From positions 2,172,001 through 2,236,000 of the forward strand of contig OU612069.1 in the NCBI GenBank assembly GCA_914767715.1: a stretch of DNA of 64,000 nucleotides, given 5' to 3'. The notes under the pieces were generated by a model. The model did no database searches and was not told the DNA's origin. It saw nothing but the letters and a program-made list of their open reading frames with translations. Within the stretch, counting starts at the first letter, position 1; each line of letters begins with the position of its first letter. This DNA comes from Membranipora membranacea (lineage: Eukaryota; Bryozoa; Gymnolaemata; Cheilostomatida; Membraniporidae). Positions 40,492 through 51,645 of this stretch are shown here, one piece after another. The translations under genes were made by a program, and so were the position numbers.

Positions 40492-42187
40492 CGTAAAATT
40501 GAAAACTCATTATTGATAATAAAATATCCTCTTTCCTCATAGATTTGATTTGATCGCGGCTTCATTTCCTTCTAATCCTGTTGCAAAACACTCATTGTGT
40601 TTTGAGTTTACACAATGAAGTTGAAAACATTGGCCTTTTTTTGTAACAACTCTAGGATGCCTCAAGGGGAAAACCCAGATGTTCATTGTGACAGGGTAGC
40701 TAAATCTTTTGCGCAATATTACCCAACTATATTAAGAGCACAAAATCATCTAACTATATTTCTAGCGCCAAAGCATCAAACTTTATATTTATATTTAGAA
40801 AAACAAAACTGTATTTCTAGCACAACATGACCAAACTAGCATAAATCTTCAAGCAAAACGCTGTCATGTTTTCTGTAAGATGATCCGCTTTGTCGGCATG
40901 CATTGCCTTTTATAAAATGCTTAAGATACGTTTACCAAAGATACTGAATACTCATCATCGTTAGGTTTATCCTTCTGAATATAAACCATAAATAGCCAAG
41001 TGCATAATCCAATGTGGTCATTTTTAGGTCGAGTTTACAGCCGAATTCCTACACACTGAGCAGACCAGCATGGCGTGTTTATGGCTCGCTTTTTTAGTTA
41101 ACAATAAGTATTTAAACAAAAAACTCACATCTATTTATGGTCGCGATACCCTGTGATACCGTGAGAGAAACTTTGATGTTGCTTGTTTTTTTTTTGTTCC
41201 CGGTATCAGTATGGGTTCACAGACTGTCCTAATGTGGCACAGGAGCATATGAGGTACAGCAGAGATCTCTCACATCAATTGTTATTTGATTCTGTAGGTT
41301 TTCGATCTTGTAGCATGTTGATCATGATGGTCAGTATTTTGGTTTTTAGTATTTTTGATTGTTAGTGGCATATGTTTTAATGGTCCCTGGTCTAGCTCTT
41401 ACAATAAGTTGCAAAACTGCTTTCTGCAAAACTACAATTGGATTCAAGGTATTTAGGAAGCATGGCCTCAAAACTTCACAATTCAACATCCAGCAAAACG
41501 AAAAAACTTCAGAGGAAGAGGTAGTTCTGGAGTATTGCCTCAAATTTGTTAGGTTTATGACATCGGGAAGCAGGCTCACAAAAACAAAGAAGTATTTTGC
41601 AAAAAAGTGTACTGTGATTTTAGCCAATCAAAGTTGGTGTTTATTGTTTGACAAACAAGAAATATTATCATATCCTCACTGGGATCTGGTGGAGGTAAAA
41701 ACCTATAGGTAATGATTAGTAACACGCGGAAAGTATGGCAAAGGTGATATAATTGGTCGATTTTCTACGTTGAAACATGAGGATATTATGTAAAAAGCTG
41801 CAAAAAATCATGAAAATTAGCTCATATTGTGGCTAAAAGCAATAAATGCCAAGCTGATCTAAAAAAAGAAATAATCCATAATCGTGTTTATTTACAGAAC
41901 GTGTTTTTTTGCTCTGAGGTCTTTACTTCTGACATCTGGATGAAGTGCTATGTGAGTATGTCGGGTCGGTCGCATCGACATAGAGAGTAATCAAACTTTT
42001 TTTACCTTGATAAAGCGGTTGTGGTAATTTTCAATTTAGACAAATTTGCTGGTAAATTGATTGTACTCATCAAGATTCGATATGAATTGTGTCGGTAATA
42101 GGTTTTAAACATAGGGTAAAAGTTTTATAACAATTGTCAGTCGTTTCATAGCAGTTCAGCTTCGATAAAAATAAGTTCAATGTGCTA

Positions 42188-43044
42188 TTAATCCTCTCTT
42201 CCAGTGGTTGGATCGTCAGGATCGTCAGGGTCAGCGGTGGAAAGCTTCAAAGATAAGGGCAGGTAACCTTCTCTTGCCATCAGTGTGATTCCTCCAAATG
42301 ACACTAAAAAACATGACAAATGAAATTATGTTATACAAATATTTGAAAAAATGGTTCTGTTCATTTAGTATATTGTTTGGTAAAAGCATTGAGTCTATAT
42401 AAACCATGAAAGCGATATAAACTATAATTGTTTCTATTTACGGAACGTGTTTTTTGTTCTGATCATTTATAAATGAACAAAAAAAAACATGAAAATCAAC
42501 AAATAGATCTTATTTATACAACCGAACCAGTTCCAGTTCCATTACTTCAATGGCATAAAAATAGCAAATTGGCTAACATAAAAAACAACACAAATAAATA
42601 ACAATCCGCTGAGAAATTAGAAAACAAAAGGCCGAGCGATTAGATCACAGATAATAATGCTACCTTTGAAAACAATCACCGCCGGGGTCACAGTTTGTGT
42701 CAAGAAAAGCATTTAGTATAAGATTGCACCCTGATCCATCAAAAGACAAGCCTGTAGACACGCGGGATAAAAATCTCACACTGGGTATCATAACTACCCT
42801 AGCATTTTTAAACAGGTCTTGACACTGGAAAATTTACCGCTACTGAAATTTTATTCAACCTCATAATCATAACTTTGTACTATGAACTCCCAACTTTGCT
42901 GGTAAAAAAGAGCTGCTAACATCACGTCGGTTCCGAAGTACCTAACCAAAATTTTAGCTAAAATTCACTATGCTGTGGTATTAAACATTGTATAAGCGAA
43001 AGTTGATGATACTCACCATCAGCTATGCATTTGTCAGCTGTCAT
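42188..43044 (-). CDS. Small acidic protein C (new family, 47 residues)
   Basis: Exons 43044-43017 (28 nt, donor GTGAGT) and 42303-42188 (116 nt, acceptor TGTTTTTTAG, stop TAA) join in phase 1. The protein reads MTADKCIAD, VSFGGITLMAREGYLPLSLK, then LSTADPDDPDDPTTGRED. YLPL and the DDPTTGR tail match gene B, and VSF matches gene A. Exon 2 is the same length as in A. A TATA box is at 43160-43167. Exon 1 is shorter by three codons than in A and B. Function unknown. Confidence 0.75.
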
Positions 43045-43159
43045 CCTTGTTGCTTTGATTTAAGTGAGACAATCAACACGGGAGAGCTTGATTAGGATTG
43101 GTGATAGTTATCTTAGCACGTTGTCCAACCGCTGAATGCAACAGCAGAAACAGTTTGGA

Positions 43160-43167
43160 TATTTATA
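43160..43167 (-). promoter_or_regulatory. TATA box of small gene C
   Basis: TATAAATA on the minus strand, 116 bp upstream of the start codon. CTCGTCATGACC lies about 20 bp further upstream; a similar ACGTCATGC precedes the TATA box of candidate gene D at a similar distance. Confidence 0.7.
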
Positions 43168-43762
43168 CTCAACAGCTTATGGTCATGACGAGCTAGTTCT
43201 CGCAGTCGTGATTTGTGCAGTATCTCACTTTTTTCGTATTAGAGATTGTGTACACTCGCTGTCGGCGTGTTATACTACTGTCTCTTTTTGTGTATAACCC
43301 CCTACACCTTTTGGGGAGAATCTCTTATTAAGTGCATTTTCGAATCCAGAATAAAACTGAACTTTTTCTGAGTATTTTTAGGAGACACCTGTTATTACTG
43401 TATTGCCAACTACTGTCCCTGCCAACCGCAAAACAAAACATTCATTTTTACTTTTTGAGGGTATGATTCATGATCATCGTATTTACCTATAGCAATAGAT
43501 TGTAGTCATTCTTCTCTGACTGATGTGAGGTGAGTAGAATAGTAAAATAAAGAAGTCACCAACCCTGGTTTTAATATGAATTCTGGCCCGAAAATATTGA
43601 AATATGGTTTAAATCATTTGCATGCTGTCAAAGTTTCTCGTGTTATTAAGCTACCAACGATAGAATGACTCGGTCAAAAGACTCAAACAGATAGGATGTT
43701 GGAGTTATTTCATCTTTTGTAGGAAGGCTGAGGAGATAACAATTTAATCCGGAAACAGTCTA

Positions 43763-43971
43763 GAAGAGGTATACACTCGTAGGTGCTGGGGGCTGGAACA
43801 ATCAACCTTGAAAGCTCCCCCGATGGGATTCGAACCCACAACTCTTGGGGCCTGGCAGTGAATAGCAAGCGCGCTAACCGATTGCGATGCAACACAGCGT
43901 ACGTGTTTAGGGTTGTTGGCCTTACATGGCCCATTGCTGGGACCCCTTGTAATGAGTTTTAATAACAACTC
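43763..43971 (-). mobile_element. tRNA-derived SINE with target-site duplication
   Basis: On the minus strand the head reads ATCGGTTAGCGCGCTTGC with a B box GGTTCGAATCCC, followed by GGGGGAGCTTTCAAGG. The insert is flanked by a 17-bp direct repeat, AATCCGGAAACAGTCTA, at 43746-43762 and 43972-43988. A related copy is at 46056-46215 on the other strand. Confidence 0.8.
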
Positions 43972-43999
43972 AATCCGGAAACAGTCTAACCGATTCAAT

Positions 44000-46900
44000 T
44001 TTTCTGCAGCAGAATGGTGACTATGTTTGCTTCTGGAAAAAGAGACCTCTATATTTTTGTTGTTTCTGCCCTTGTGATACTTTCTCTCACTCTCTGCATG
44101 ACAATCAAACTTTAAAATGCGTAAACTCTCATATTTTCTCCCTGTAATCATTTTGGATTACAAGAAAGAAAAAAAGTTTTTATCAGTTAGAGTTTAGTTA
44201 TGAGAAATTTGTGGCAATAACCACTAATCGCAGAGTATTAGTAAAAATAAACAAAGCTCCTATTGTCCAGCCGATGACTCATGTATTGTTTTGCAACTTG
44301 AGGTAATAAGGAAATGATCGGCAGAAACAGATTTTCCCTCAAAGATCGAATGGAGATTTTGCAAAAAATTCATAATTGGTTAGAGCCATAGGCCAAACCA
44401 ATCATAAAATACCAACGATAACTCATTTTTTGCCCCCATCTCTCCAATCCGAACACCTGGATCAGCTAGATATGATAGTAATCATGATAGATTGGTGAAT
44501 TTTGGTAATTCTGTTCCCATTTTATGAAACAATGACCCGTTGGTTAAATGTTTATTAATTTCACAAAAAAACCTGATTATAAATATGATTGATATGATAG
44601 ACTGAGCTCAGGTGCTCTTAGTGTGTAGGTGAACCACTGGCACATCTTATTGCAGTTCCTACCGACCACCCGACCCCTTTTCTGTTGACATAATAAATTT
44701 GTTAGTTACCCTCCTGTCCTTGCGTAACTCGTTCTATAAATTAGGCTTAACAGGGAGGACCATATAATTGGCACCAGCAAGCTCGAAGATTTAGAGTTAA
44801 ACAAAAAATATCACTGACCAAATTTCTGACACTATGATAGTTGCTATTATGAGAATATGAGGTGTTACAACACAAATCAAACAATGCCTGGTACCTTTTT
44901 GATAAAATTAGTGTGGCATTGGATTTTTTGGAAACTGACATTATACATCCTCTGCTGCAAAATCTATAATATCCATAAAAGCGGACTCGCTTTGATACTA
45001 TACTTGTGATTATGCCGCTAATGGCAAACACCCATTGCCGAGTAGAGCTTTTTTAAAATCCGTGCTAGGTGACGTCTCCTTGCGCTGTCTAGTAAACTAA
45101 TGAACAATCTTTTTTTAAGAAAACTTGCAACTGGTTAGCCCCATCCCTCTTGCTTTTGGTCATCCGTTAATGCCAGTTGCATTTCCAAATCTTTCACTGA
45201 GATTTTTTTTTTATTCAATCATGTAGTGAACAATTACGTTAACAAGTTTACAGCCCTGATTAAAACAAGTTTAAAATTATAAGTATATCAGAAACATAAT
45301 TTTTCATATTCTTTTTTATTCTTACAGATTATGGGGCCAAATCTTGGTCCACTAAATAAGGAGATGATAAGCGGCGTTTGTTACAGCAAAAAGTTTTTTT
45401 GATTCCATCATGGTCCATATGAAATTTTGCAAAAGTTTGATCTAATCTGTGATGATCAAGGGAGATTACTCCAAAGAATACAACCCAATTATTACGGCAG
45501 CTGAAATAATTATGGGATTATATTTCACATACCATTCAGTCCTAGCCCTCAAAATCTCTACCAAGAACTACCCACGTCTTATAAAGCTCAGATACTAACT
45601 CAAACCAAGGAGTTAGAGACAATTCCTTGCTCAAACTAACTTGGTGACTCAACTGCGACATATGATGTAATCAATAGTACCTAGAAGGAAACTGAGATCC
45701 TAGTGAGCGAGCACCTCTCATAATCAAACATATTGTTTAGAGAAGAAGAAAAAAAGATATAATTATGTCGATTGTAGCAGTCACCGGTCCACTGGGGTTT
45801 TGATTACTGCATCAAATGGCCTCGTGGCAAGGCTAAGTTTGTATAGTACACCATCACCAATTTTGTACATTTTATCTTCATGAGATTAATACTTTTAATG
45901 CTTTAATGTCTTGCATAGGGTAGCGACGTTGGATTGGACTGCGCTGTGGGAAGAGAGGGCACAACTCTGACTAGTGAATAGCGGGCAAGCTAATTAGCTC
46001 CATCAACCCAGGGAGGTTCAAACGCCTTGATCAACCCATTCTTATTTTGGGGATGGTGAGATGGTGAGATGGCGAGATGGCGAGATGGCGCAATTGGTTA
46101 GCCCGCTTGCTATTCACTGCCAGACGATAGGTGTGGCAGGAGTTGTGGGTGTAAGTCCAACAGGGGGAGCTTAAAGGTTGGTTGTTCCAGCCCCCCCCCC
46201 CCCCCCCCCAGCACTCTTCTATTACAAAAGCATCACAGGGTAAAACATATATTATTGTCTGATTTATTGTCATGTTTATCGATAGTGTGTTACTCTTTAA
46301 GTAGTGATGTTGAGTAGCTTTCCCAGCCATCAATGTGAGTCGTATCCACATTGAAATTAAGGTTTTTCTGCCAAAAAAGGGGTTCAGGTGATGCGTAACT
46401 ACTTGGATTGTTCACCTTTGTGCGTAATTATTACATGTTTTGGTCATTTCATTAGCTTGCGGTAGATATTGAGGTTTGTACAGACTGCAATATTTATTTG
46501 ACTAATGTACAAAATCACCTCATTGTGTATGAAAATAAGAATCGTGTGGAGAGCCTTGATACATCATGACTGGGCAAAAAATATATAGCACATTAGTTTA
46601 GGTGTGTGTGTTACAATCAGTATAAAAAGCTTAGAAAAATACAAAATAACATGGTGTGATGATAAATATATAATTTAAATATAGCAGCTATATTGGCATC
46701 CAGAAGGTCATCTCATAAGAAACGTTTGCTCAGTGTCAAGAAAATATATTGCTCATTTATTTGTATGATTTACTAGCTATAACACTTCATGTCTCGATGT
46801 CATAATTGATTGAATTATTAGGATGAGGGAAAGCGAAAAATACATAGCGATAGGAAAAACCGACGATGATTCTATTCTGATCGCACGAAAATATCTCCCC

Positions 46901-47828
46901 AATCATCCCTCTGCAGGCGTGGCTGACGACTGATATCATCCTTATTTGTAACAGAAACTGCATGAATAGAAAGAGACAAGGGCTATTAGTGTGGTGTATT
47001 CCTGCATTGATAACAAATCAATACAAAGAGTAACAGGTGTTCCCACCTCCCCTCCACCCCCCCCCCCCCCCCATACATGACAAGTAACAATTTAAAGTGG
47101 ACAATTAGCGACTTAAATTCTACAAGTGAATAGTTTAGCAATTTAAAGTGACAGTGAAAGAAAGAGCATGCATAGTGGATAGTCCTCCATTCCATTCAAT
47201 ACTTTTCAACAAGAATTCCAGAACATCCTCTCGAGCTATACAAATTTTTCGGCCAAAACTCTACAGGACTGAAAGGTGGAGAAAAGGCTTTTTTAATTTT
47301 TTCATGACCTATCATGACAACGGTCTAGTATATAAATAATTTTTAGTGTGTTGTTTTTACTATGCCATACCATCGCTCGCATTCTGTACCATCTGTCATG
47401 ATGATTGAATGAATACAGATCAAATCAAAATCAAATCAAATCAAATCAATCAACACACCAATAATAAGTAAATAACATCGGTCGCATTTGCAGATGGACC
47501 TACCGCAAATCAGACAGTTTGTAGGTGGTTTCAAACATAAATTAATGAAAGACTCTGCATAGCTTCTAAGATACAAGTGGAAGATTGGAAGTCTCAACGT
47601 TATGTTACGAAGAAAATGTCATCATTGCTACCATATGATAAAAATAAATTCACCGACACAGGCCAGAATGATCTAATTCCATCCTCCCCTTAGAAAAATT
47701 TACAGTAAAGAGTTTATGAAAAAATACCTATGTATTTTGTCGTTGTAAGACTTGCAGATATTTAAGAAAAAAAACACATTTTAAATATAGTAAAATTGCG
47801 CAATGCAACAGAAGTGATTTGGACTTAC
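44000..47828. other. No gene supported; repeats only
   Basis: This stretch holds the SINE at 46056-46215, a fragment resembling the same SINE head on the minus strand near 45960-46020, and poly-C runs. The exon 2 expected for candidate gene D was searched for here and not found. Confidence 0.5.
46056..46215 (+). mobile_element. tRNA-derived SINE, second copy
   Basis: GGCGCAATTGGTTAGCCCGC then TTGCTATTCACTGCC and GGGGGAGCTTAAAGGTTG match the copy at 43763-43971 in the opposite orientation. The B box is degraded (GTGTAAGTCCAA). It is preceded by several 9-bp GAGATGGCG-like repeats and ends in a run of about 20 C. Confidence 0.7.
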
Positions 47829-47862
47829 CAGTAAGTTGATTACAAGCCACAACACTTTCCAT
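47829..47862 (-). CDS. Candidate first exon of a fourth small gene (D)
   Basis: ATG at 47862 opens MESVVACNQLT and stops after 34 nt at a GTAAGT donor in phase 1, as in genes A-C (37, 37 and 28 nt). TATAAATA lies at 47983-47990, 121 bp upstream, as in A and C. No second exon with the DDP...GR tail was found below it, so this may be a diverged or dead member. Confidence 0.45.
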
Positions 47863-47982
47863 CTTTATCACAGTTTTGACAGCGGCAATCCTAACGTTAT
47901 CCTTATTCTTAATTTAGTTGTACTGAACCAAACAATCAGCAGCTGCGAAAAAACATGAATACTTGACATCGACTAGATTTGG

Positions 47983-47990
47983 TATTTATA
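47983..47990 (-). promoter_or_regulatory. TATA box of candidate small gene D
   Basis: TATAAATA on the minus strand in CTATATAAATACC, with a CREB/ATF-like TTACGTCATGC about 22 bp upstream. Confidence 0.6.
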
Positions 47991-47999
47991 TAGTGAGGA

Positions 48000-50900
48000 T
48001 TACACTGTGCATGACGTAATCTCAGAATTTTAGTAGCATACTTAATCTCATTTGTTGATTATGTATAATCATGACTGTGGTGGGAAGTGCCAAAGTCATT
48101 TTTTTATAATTGACAAACTTGAGTTTTTTGTAAAGTTTATCGAGAAGCCTCGATTTTTACCCTTGTTTTTTTGCTATTGCATCATCCTGACATAGGTATC
48201 CATTGCAGGAATCGATCATAATTCGTTCACCTTTCAACCAATGGCTGCAAAGTTCCTCAATTGCTATGCATTATGGGGTTCTTGGAAAATTATTCTGACA
48301 TCCCCTGCAGAGCGGCTGATAAATTACTCACTGAACACGTTGATCTAGGTTAATGTGGATTGAATGGTTGTCAAAAACCTGTCATTCACTTGGGCACTAG
48401 GTCAAGTTAGAATTCCCTTTTTAGCTTGTTTTTATCAGAGCAAGCTTTATTAACCATAAGGCTTGGGGTTTCAAGATAACACAAAAAATTGATGTGTGAG
48501 TGGTAATACAAGTATATTGCTTACCTATTATTAAACCCTGGGTTCAATCTGAAAATCCTCCGCGAAGTTTACACTAAGGTAGCCAGTTTACTTATAACAG
48601 AGCATCAACATCGCATGCATCAATATAACTGAAAGCCAAATCCAGTAACCTTTCATCCAGTGCTGTTTCTGGCAGATTTATTGGTAACTGATTGTTTGTA
48701 TGGTATTATTGATCCATGGGTGATTTTTACACTTGGCAAGCTCACTGCAATTTGTCAAACTGTGCACCTTCTCGTCACCATTGGAATGTAAATGGAATGT
48801 AACATTTACTGACCATGTATCATTAACTGACCATGTATCATTGCAGGGCGCTACCAGCTCACTTCAACCATGTACCAAGACAAAGCATCAGCTGCTGTAC
48901 CAAAAACTAGACTATATTTCTTGTTGTTGCTGAGTACCCATTATTTGAACTTCGGATGTGCAGATTATTAATTTTGTAATAAAAGCAGTGGTCAACTGAA
49001 TTAATATTGCAAAAAAAATATCACAATATCCACTGAAAGTAGTTGTAATAAAGCATGAATCAGGCCAACCAGGAGGATGGTTTTAACATTGCTTAACAAT
49101 TTATCGCCACAGGCATTTTTCCGTGAAATGCCTCAGAATATGTATATCAAGTTTGATCCAATGCAGCTGCCTATGGTGCTGCTCTCTCCCGAGTGATGGA
49201 TTATCAGTGGTATGGGAATGACCAGTTATAAAGAAAACTTGAATCAACCTTGGTCTGAAGCATTTTAAAAAACATAACGATTGCATTAAATCCAGGGGTA
49301 TGCGTCTTAGAAATGAGTATGGGCTGATGCATCCTATTGAAAGCCTTAGAAAAGTCCAAAATTAACTAGTAGATATTAAGCTAGGAAGTTAAGTCAACAA
49401 AATATCATCTCAACACCAGAATTTGTGTTTTTACTAAAAATTGGTATGGTCTAAGGCTTTACATTACACTCCCTGCACCAAACATGTAATTCTTGTGGAG
49501 GGGGGGGGGGGTAGGGGTGATCAACCGAAACTCAATCAGTGAAGGTAGCGCAAGCAAGTAGACTACCAAAGTGTCATATAACATTTCACATACGCTTACA
49601 GTGGCTGAGTCACTCAGTCTGTATGGATAATCCTAAGTCTTGTGACACAACGTAATATAGATTTATGTATCATTGTCCTCTTTGTTTAGCAACATTTGAC
49701 AATACGGATAAGTCACACTAATGGGCAAAAAGAAAAAGTAAGAAAAACTCGATTTGGCTAGGTGAAGGTGAGATGCAGCAAAAAATGCATACAAAACACA
49801 ATGTCAATTCATCTACATGTCATGATAAATGGCCTTTATGTGAAACACGCTAAATACACATTGTCAAAACCCTTTAGGAGGAAAGTCTTCCCAAACAAAA
49901 AGTTCTACATTTCACGTAGGATTGAAATAGTGTAGTTCATGGCTAAATAACATATACTCTACCGCATTACCTCATAAAACTCCCACCGTAGCTAGTGAAA
50001 ATTAGTGGTAGCTAACATTAAGTCACGCCCGACTAGCAAATCTAAACTCTCGCTCATGTTTACTCATGTCGAACTTTGGGCTGGTGTTTTAGGGCTGAGA
50101 GCCTCATTACTGCTGCCACACATTGTTGATGGGCTCTGTCTCAAAGAGCAGATTATAGTTGGGAGGATGAGCGCTGCCATAATAACACGCTCTTCATACA
50201 AGGTAGGCAATCCTGAAGTATTTTTAACATATTTCCTTGCTAGGCTGGCAGGCTGTCCGGGGTGGGTGTCCCCCAACCTACCAAGACAGCCTGCCCAGGC
50301 TAAGCAAAGAGGTTAGCCATAAAATTGATTAAAGCCACGCACAGATAAGAATTACCATGTCTGTCTGTGTATATGAATACTGTGCATATTATTTGGAGAC
50401 AATTGAATTTTATTAAAATAAAGTGATATGGAGCAATATAAACTTGGCACACATGGAGGAGGGACGGATAGCTTAGAGAGGCACTTATCAGAATTTGGGC
50501 AATAAAAAACAAAGCCATGGTATGAAACGATGCAGCTCAGTACAACCATAGCAAAAACAATAAATCTATGTATCATTCAGTCAAGATATTCAACTTTAAA
50601 GCTGGTCACCTTCAAATACCCAGAAATAAGGGTTTAACAAAAAATTAAATTTGAATACAGTGTGAGCTCGAAGGCACCGGGTAACTAAATGACTTGTGGT
50701 AGCCAAAATCTACCAAAAAAATTGAATAGAACATTAAAACAATCACACTCTTTGGTAAGGCATTATACAGGCTTATAAAATAATGAACTACCTCTAAGTA
50801 AAATTTTATGAGGTGCAGCTCAACAGATAAAAAAGGCGGCAATAGTAAACTGTAAAATGCAAGATAAACGTATGTTGTAAAACATGGATTTGATTTAAAT

Positions 50901-51149
50901 GACGTTGAAAGGTTCATCACATCACAGCACTATATCACGCCATAGCTGCTGCTATACAGGAATTAGTCTCTAATACTGAGTTTCACACTTCTGGACGGAC
51001 CATATTAAATATCCAATAAATTTGACTACTCAGTTTTCTGAGCATCAAACCATCTATGGAATAAATGCCATTATTAGCAGCTTCTTTTCAAATTTTAGTA
51101 TAAGCTACCCAATACCGATAACCTTTTATGTTATGATATTTCAAACATA
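48000..51149. other. No gene recognised
   Basis: A 10-G run at 49500 and a hairpin-forming inverted repeat at 50236-50308 (CTTGCTAGGCTGGCAGGCTG against CTGCCCAGGCTAAGCAAAG) are visible. Short open frames here show no family motif. Confidence 0.5.
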
Positions 51150-51645
51150 TTGTTGGTCACATCACTGCTTTTCTGCGGTATGTTGATGATGTCACTACTT
51201 CCCGCGGTATTGTTGATGATGTCACTGCTTACTGCGGTATTATTGTTGATGCCACTGCTTACTGAGGTATTGATGATGTCACTGCTTTCTGTGGTATTGT
51301 TGGTGATGTCACTGCTTACTGCGGTATCGTTGATAATGTCACTGCTTACTGGGGTATTGTTGATGATGTCACTGCTTACTGCGGTATTGTTGATGATGTC
51401 ACTGCTTATTGCGGTATTGTTAATGTCACTGCTTGCTGTGGTATCGATGATGTCACTGCTTATTACGGTATTGTTGATTATGTCACTACTTCCCGTGGTA
51501 TTGTTGATGATGTCACTACTTCATGTGGTATTTTTGATGATGTCACTGCTTACTGCAGTATTATTGTTGATGATGCCACTGCTTACTGCGGTATTGATGA
51601 TGTCACTGCTTTCTTTGGTATTATTGATGTCACTGCTTATTACGG
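51150..51645. repeat. ~30-bp minisatellite, about 17 units, at the 3' end of FBXO36
   Basis: Units of TTGATGATGTCACTGCTTAC plus TGCGGTATTG, 27-33 bp long, repeat about 17 times. Each holds TGATGTCA. The last unit contains the FBXO36 stop codon, so the rest would be transcribed as its 3' UTR on the minus strand. The long plus-strand open frame across it is a repeat artefact. Confidence 0.95.

Noticed and set aside
43850-43925. A functional tRNA gene on the minus strand
   Set aside because: A and B boxes are present but it is embedded in a longer element with a 17-bp target duplication and a second copy elsewhere, so it is a SINE head.
47460-47695. Plus-strand segment ending YDKNKFTDTGQNDL as a small-gene second exon
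   Set aside because: It lacks the DDP...GR tail, has no matching first exon on the plus strand, and lies on the wrong strand for candidate D.
50005-50316. Overlapping open frames on both strands near an inverted repeat
   Set aside because: No family is recognised on either strand; the hairpin at 50236-50308 suggests repeat-derived sequence.
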